Shown: positions 59,198 through 64,000 of the stretch, piece after piece
Position numbering within the stretch: position 1 is the stretch's first letter
Layout of the letters: every line of letters starts with the position of its first letter
From: Suillus spraguei
Lineage: Eukaryota; Basidiomycota; Agaricomycetes; Boletales; Suillaceae
DNA: 64,000 nt
NCBI GenBank assembly: GCA_016800925.1
Contig: JABCPU010000093.1
Span: forward strand, 1-64,000
Direction of reading: 5' to 3'
Notes under the pieces: model-generated
Told to the model about the DNA's origin: nothing
The model's input: the letters and a program-made list of their open reading frames with translations, nothing else
Databases searched by the model: none
Translations under genes and position numbers: made by a program

Positions 59198-60967
59198 ATG
59201 ATGGACACCTCTGATTCTCCTCGTACGACAGCAAGCGAGATCACGCCTCTGGTCCCTGCGAGGGCCTCAACGTCTAAAACCCCACTTCCAAAACTTCAGT
59301 TGGGCATAATTTTAACGATACAACTCGCGGAAGGCATCGCTTCCACCTCTATATTCCCGTATATTAATCAGGTATGACTTTAGATTGACAATCACTTCTC
59401 TTTTGACATCCATTTTTTGTTCTTCCTCATTCTCTCAGCTTATTAGAGAACTTGGGATTACCGGGGGTGATGATGCGACTGTGGGGTATTATGCTGGAAT
59501 CATTGTAGGTGCTAGCATTGGGACTTCTGAGAATGGTTTTCTCATTGTCTACTATTTCAACAGGAATCTCTGTTTTTCGTCGCGCAAGCACTGACAGTGC
59601 TAAGGTGGAGTAGAGTGTCTGACCGCATCGGACGCAAACCGGTGTTAGTAGTTGGACTTTCAGGTGCTTGCATTTCGATGCTGTGTTTCGGTCTCTCAAC
59701 GACCTTCTGGGGTCTTGTCATTAGGTATGTCTTCAGCTCAAAGGAAGATGCCTCATGCTCACATGGTTTTTCCAGCCGCTGCATGTGCGGTTTTGTAAAT
59801 GGCAACGTTGGAGTTATGAAGACTATGATAGGTGAATTGACAGATTCCACAAACATGGCCCAGGCGTTTGCCTTTGTCCCGGTCATCTGGAGCCTTGGAA
59901 GCGTTGTTGGGTAAGTGAACTCATCAAATATCAGGTTGGTGAATAATGAAATTGGCATGTTAGTCCTTTAGTGGGCGGAACGCTTGTGCGACCACAAGAT
60001 CATTGGCCCGTATTATTCGCTAATTCATTTTGGGCAAATTACCCATATTTTCTGCCTTGCGCAGTGGCAGCCTGTCTGCTCTTTCTGGCCCTTTCCACAA
60101 TGGTACTCCTCTTAGAAGAAGTAGGTTTTACATACCTGTCGCATCGTACGCGTTACTCACGATCATCAGACATTATCGACAAAGCGTCGACCAAAGTTGA
60201 CATCAGCCACGTTCAGCATTTCAAGTGGTGAATCACTGCCTCAACAATCCATGGCAAACATCTCTTTGCGATCTTTGCTTACACCTACCGTTGTTATTCC
60301 AATTGCCAACTATGCCGTGTTTGCTTTCCTTGACATTTCTCGTAGGGCTCTCGTGCCGCTGTTCTTTTCGACACCTATCCATCTTGGTGGTCTCGGATTT
60401 AATCCTTCGTCTATTGGCTCGTGGCTAGCGTTGTTCGGGATCATGGACGGTATCTTTCAGGCATTGTTCTTGGCCAAACTCGTCGATCGGCTTGGTCCAA
60501 AGCGTCTAGTCAGTATGTCGGTGTTGTCCTACGCATCGCTCATGGTTGTGTTGCCGGTAATGTCGTGGCTTGTACGCGCAAGGGGGGGAGTTGATTATGC
60601 CGTCACGTTTGCTTTACTTTGCCAACTAGTCCTGTTAGTCATATATAGCATGGGATTTGGTGCGTGTTGCAGTGACATTGACTCGTCCTTACAAATTATT
60701 CACTTCAATCCAGGGACTCTCTTGATGTTTATCACAGCTTCTGCCCCTACAAAGGGTGCGCTTGGCGCCATCAATGGTCTCGCGCAAACATCTTCATCAA
60801 TTGCTCGTGCCGTTGGACCTGCCTTTGCGACCTCGCTCTTTGCGGCATCAAAGGAACATAATCTTCTCGGAGGAAATGCAGTATTCGTCATCTTATTTAT
60901 GCTGGCTGTTGCGTTGAGATGGTTGGGGTCACAGCTGCCAGACGAAATACAAGACAGGGACGAGTGA
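59198..60967 (+). CDS. MFS transporter (ZIF1/DHA1-like), tandem copy 3, intact
   Basis: Exons 59198-59371, 59439-59504, 59564-59724, 59776-59910, 59964-60120, 60170-60659 and 60714-60967 join in phase to 478 aa with no stop. Start MMDTSDSPRT. The N-terminal half has FPYINQLIRELGITGGDD, motif A VSDRIGRKPVLVVG, GFVNGNVGVMKTMIGELTD and PYFLPCAVAACLLFLAL. A central loop (TLSTKRRPKLTS, SISSGESL) leads to the second half: SLRSLLTPTVVIPIANY, IGSWLALFGIMDGIFQALF, VDRLGPKRL (motif A-like of the second half) and FITASAPTKGALGAINGLAQT. The combination GITGGD plus ESLFFVAQALTVL suits the fungal relatives of plant ZIF1 and of drug:H+ antiporters. Substrate is unknown. It is the template against which copies 1 and 2 were read. 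Confidence 0.9.
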
Positions 60968-61639
60968 AAGGTCAGCATTCGAGATCTTCAGTTCAGCGTG
61001 TATGGGCACCTAGGAGCTTTAATAGAGTTGCAAGAGACCCGTCAATTCTCATGTAAAATTATGTCTGACAAAGCCACCATTCAGGTGCACTTGATACTAC
61101 CAGACCTCGTAGGATTTGTTGAGCTAATTTCTAGCTACTGACTGCACGTACACGCTACTACTTCAAGGGTCGTACCATGCATAGTGTGCACCTTCCAATG
61201 CCTAGAGCGTAACCTACGAGAACCACTGTCACGAGGACAGCACAACTTAATGTTCCCGACACTCATGCCACGAGGTACCATGCCCGAAACGACTTAAATC
61301 CAGCTGCACGAAATCACCAGCATGTTGTTGGAGTAGACAGACAGGTGGGAAAAGATTGTGATTCATAGAAGAAGTCCGAATTCCGGACCTACAAACTATC
61401 CCCTATCTGCGAGGTTGGAGCGGGGGAACCTTGAAGAAAGAAGGACGCCACAATGAGTTAGATATTGAATGAACGTGCTTTGGAGGGTTGGTGATCGAAA
61501 AATTCCAGATCCCATACCATTGGTGAATCTATTACATGAAGCGGACACAATGAAATTTCCATCCGATGAGATTGTGAACAGGATTAGTACCCTCCGAGAG
61601 TAATAACACTGAGTATGCTGCTAGTCTCCGCATCCTATA
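60968..61639. other. Intergenic region between MFS copy 3 and STAND relic
   Basis: No recognised gene or RNA. The right end may be further decayed WD40 sequence, but I could not support repeats there. Confidence 0.4.
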
Positions 61640-64000
61640 TTCGGTTCGGTTCGTCATATGATCGATACCAGACACGATGTGTCGTGTATCTGGCGAGCCT
61701 GAGATTGTGATAGTATCGTGGACAGGACGTAGTCATTACAGTATCCTCCGAGAAGTTCGCATACCCGAATCCCTGTCGCCTGAAGCGGATACAATGTTTT
61801 CATCCCGTTTGATTGCCATAGACCGAATACCACCAGTGTGCCTCGGAGAGGGGCACCCAACTTGAATGTCTCACGACCCGATCGTGCAATTGGTTAACCA
61901 CGATGCCAATCTTCCGAATCAGGAGAGATTGCAACACAGACGCAAAGTTTGTACGCCGTCGGAGGGAAAATTCAAACTTTCTCGCCAGTACCTGCATCCC
62001 ATATTCGGATTGCCGTGTCGTTTGAACGGAACCTGAGAACTTTGTCTATCTGGTGAGACTATAACAATCATAAAGCGTCAATGTGCTCCAGGGGAGGAGC
62101 ACCCAAGGCTCCCGAATTCTACGCCTGTATCGTCCTGTCAGCTGAGCCCAATTATGATCTCCAGATGGAATATAGAAAATCGGAAATACATAACGCGAGC
62201 AACCTGTTCTCGGCAAGGTGTACAGAATGTCCTTCGGATCCCATACTCGGATCATTCCATCAACTGAACCGGACACCATGCGATGTGTAGCGAATTTGCA
62301 AGCGATAAAGCGTGCCTGAGCTGCACGCGAGGCGATATCTTCTATAGGCCAATGTATGATTAGTAGGCAAAAAACACACGAGGGGTGCGAGGAAATTTTG
62401 CGGCAAGCCGTCTAAAGATCCTCAACTTGGTTAGAGTAAATGGCCGAGCGGACAAGGATTAATGTGGAGTGCTGTGTGAGATAAAGGCCCCAAGGTTCGA
62501 ACAAAGCATCCGTGGCAACATTACCAATGTACACATGCCCTGCAAGACCCTGCAACAATCCGTGAGATTCCATTGGTCCCAACAATATGACTGCGCACCA
62601 TCTGTGATAGACGAAAGACCCCGCAGAAGCGCTGAGCCCTTTCATCAAGGCCGGTGCTTCCAGCCAGATAAGGAATTGCTTCCCATCGAAAAAAGCTTCA
62701 ATTTCCTTGGTTAGGAATGGTTGGAAGGCCAAGTCTGTGTGTCATCCAACACGAGTACGATAACTCTGCCGGAATGAACTCCTTCGCTCGTTTCTCCAAA
62801 TCGGGGACAGCAGAATTAGACACGTAAAAACTCTTCAAGGAGCAGAGTTAAAGCGAAGTTTGTACTTCATAACCTGCAGCGAGGCAAAGGTAAAATCAAA
62901 CTGTATCGATGACACATCGGCAAAGAACTTCTTTGCTCCGCAATTTCTCTATGAGAATGTCATAGAAGGATGAACGGAAGGGACATATGTCATCTGACAG
63001 TCAGCAATGCCGATAACAAGCCAGATGTCCGCCGAGATGCGTTAGCATACAACAAGCAATTATTCATTACCGCACCTCTGTAATAAAGTCATCTCATCTT
63101 TACACCAATTGCATGTCTAAAACGCCGGGGCTGGTGGGGTACGCCTGACGCCAGGACATTCACTGCCATGAATTTGGACATGCGTAAGTAAGCTGGAGGT
63201 CCTGTAGATTAGATAATGTTGTCCTACATAGAGTTCTCTCTGAATAGAACGGAATTAGAAAAACAAGTCAGATGTCCGATGGCTGAGTTTCCGTCGCAAC
63301 AGTCATCGCGTGGAGAATGCAATTACATGGTGGTCAACGTGGAGCAGTTCCGATAATGTGAAAATCTGTCCCGTCTGTGATCAATTCCTCGTTATCGTCA
63401 TCTAGGATGGTTTCTGTCGCGATGGATCCGTACATATCGTCCAACAGACGCGTTCCTGATGCAGATGTCCATCTGCATTGGAGTGGTGCACATTCAAACA
63501 GGCTGTTAGATTCCTGATCAAGGGCGCGGAAGTGTGTATCGTTAAAGACATTGCGCAGATCTGACAACCTGGCAGAAATCTAAAGCTGGATGCCTTATTC
63601 TGTGGATACAAGACGAACATGTGGCATGATGTGCAGTACATCGCTCGCAGATGCCTTCCGGTGGACAAGAAGACTAAAATATATAGAGGATCGCCAGAGA
63701 TCCGATTGTCCAAGATGACAGCCTGCCGGCGAGCAGACGAGAAACCAGTCGCCATGGGTTTGCGACACCGCTCACTTTCAATGCATCAATGTCCATCAGG
63801 ATGAGTGGAACAGTAAATTTCGAGACGGCGCCCCCTTCCTGTATGCGTTCGAAGCAGAGGCAAGCTTCCAGAGCCTTGACTCCAGCAAACCATTCGGCTA
63901 CTGTATGGGTAATGGCTGACTTGCCTTGTCCTGCTGTTACAGGTAACCATTGGACGTGGGGAACATTCTCCCCCGCGCCTCTGATCCAGGACTTGATCTC
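61640..64000 (-). pseudogene. NACHT-WD40 STAND NTPase, decayed, truncated by window edge
   Basis: On the minus strand the right edge reads a P-loop NTPase start: WLPVTAGQGKSAITHTVAEWF (Walker A region at about 63916-63960), then ALEACLCFERIQE. This is the NACHT entry of fungal STAND proteins, which act in heterokaryon incompatibility or immune-like sensing. Downstream pieces fit the linker region of these proteins: FADVSSIQFDFTFASLQVMK (about 62860-62930), LTKEIEAFFDGKQFLIWLEA (about 62660-62720), and then WD40-type strands VSGSVDGMIRVWDP and VSASGDRDSG (about 62040-62280 and 61790). Walker B and most of the NACHT core are not readable in one frame, and many stops and shifts separate the pieces. 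I call it a pseudogene; with 2.4 kb of scattered lesions sequencing error cannot explain it. The first part lies outside the window. Confidence 0.78.

Overview
This window reads as nuclear DNA of a mushroom-forming basidiomycete (Agaricomycetes). Genes are dense, on both strands, and cut by many short introns (about 45-80 bp, GT-AG, two apparent GC-AG). Gene families typical of this group are present: expanded isoprenylcysteine methyltransferases, F-box/LRR proteins, a PHD-finger protein, NACHT-WD40 STAND NTPases and a HARBI1-like transposase. Genus and species cannot be told from the sequence.

Layout. (1) 1-5.3 kb is a repeat-rich accessory flank. It holds a PIF/Harbinger transposase fragment, two copies of a ~1.9-kb tandem duplication carrying Ste14-like isoprenylcysteine methyltransferase genes, a third methyltransferase remnant and a near-perfect palindrome. 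(2) 6-22.9 kb holds a long PH-domain protein, the core spliceosome gene PRP8 (11 exons), a multi-pass membrane protein of unknown function and a SIKE/SCI1-type coiled-coil protein. A gene-poor stretch (22.9-25.3 kb) follows. (3) 25.3-28.7 kb holds an F-box-like/LRR protein and a PHD-finger protein, then another gene-poor stretch to 30.6 kb. (4) 30.6-54 kb is a compact housekeeping block: F-actin capping protein alpha, isocitrate lyase, ALG7, a SET-TAD3 fusion, malic enzyme, mitochondrial ribosomal protein mL58, COQ5, cullin-1, RTT109, an uncharacterised coiled-coil protein and a glutathione S-transferase. (5) 55-61 kb holds three tandem copies of one MFS transporter: one with a single frameshift, one decayed and one intact. 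(6) 61.6-64 kb is a decayed NACHT-WD40 gene running off the right edge.

Functional links are modest. Isocitrate lyase and malic enzyme both belong to C2/C4 carbon metabolism. mL58 and COQ5 are both mitochondrial and share a ~100-bp divergent promoter. ALG7 and SET-TAD3 share a 125-bp divergent promoter. Otherwise this is an ordinary eukaryotic gene neighbourhood.

Caution on quality. At least five one-base indels break otherwise well-conserved reading frames: two in PRP8 and one each in the PH-domain gene, SET-TAD3 and MFS copy 1. Several lie in homopolymers. Residual sequencing error is the simplest explanation, so single frameshifts here should not be read as pseudogenes. I found no convincing undescribed system. 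The items most worth a second look are the SET-TAD3 fusion, the cluster of GTTA(G/C)TAAC palindromes upstream of malic enzyme, and the graded decay of the MFS and methyltransferase arrays.
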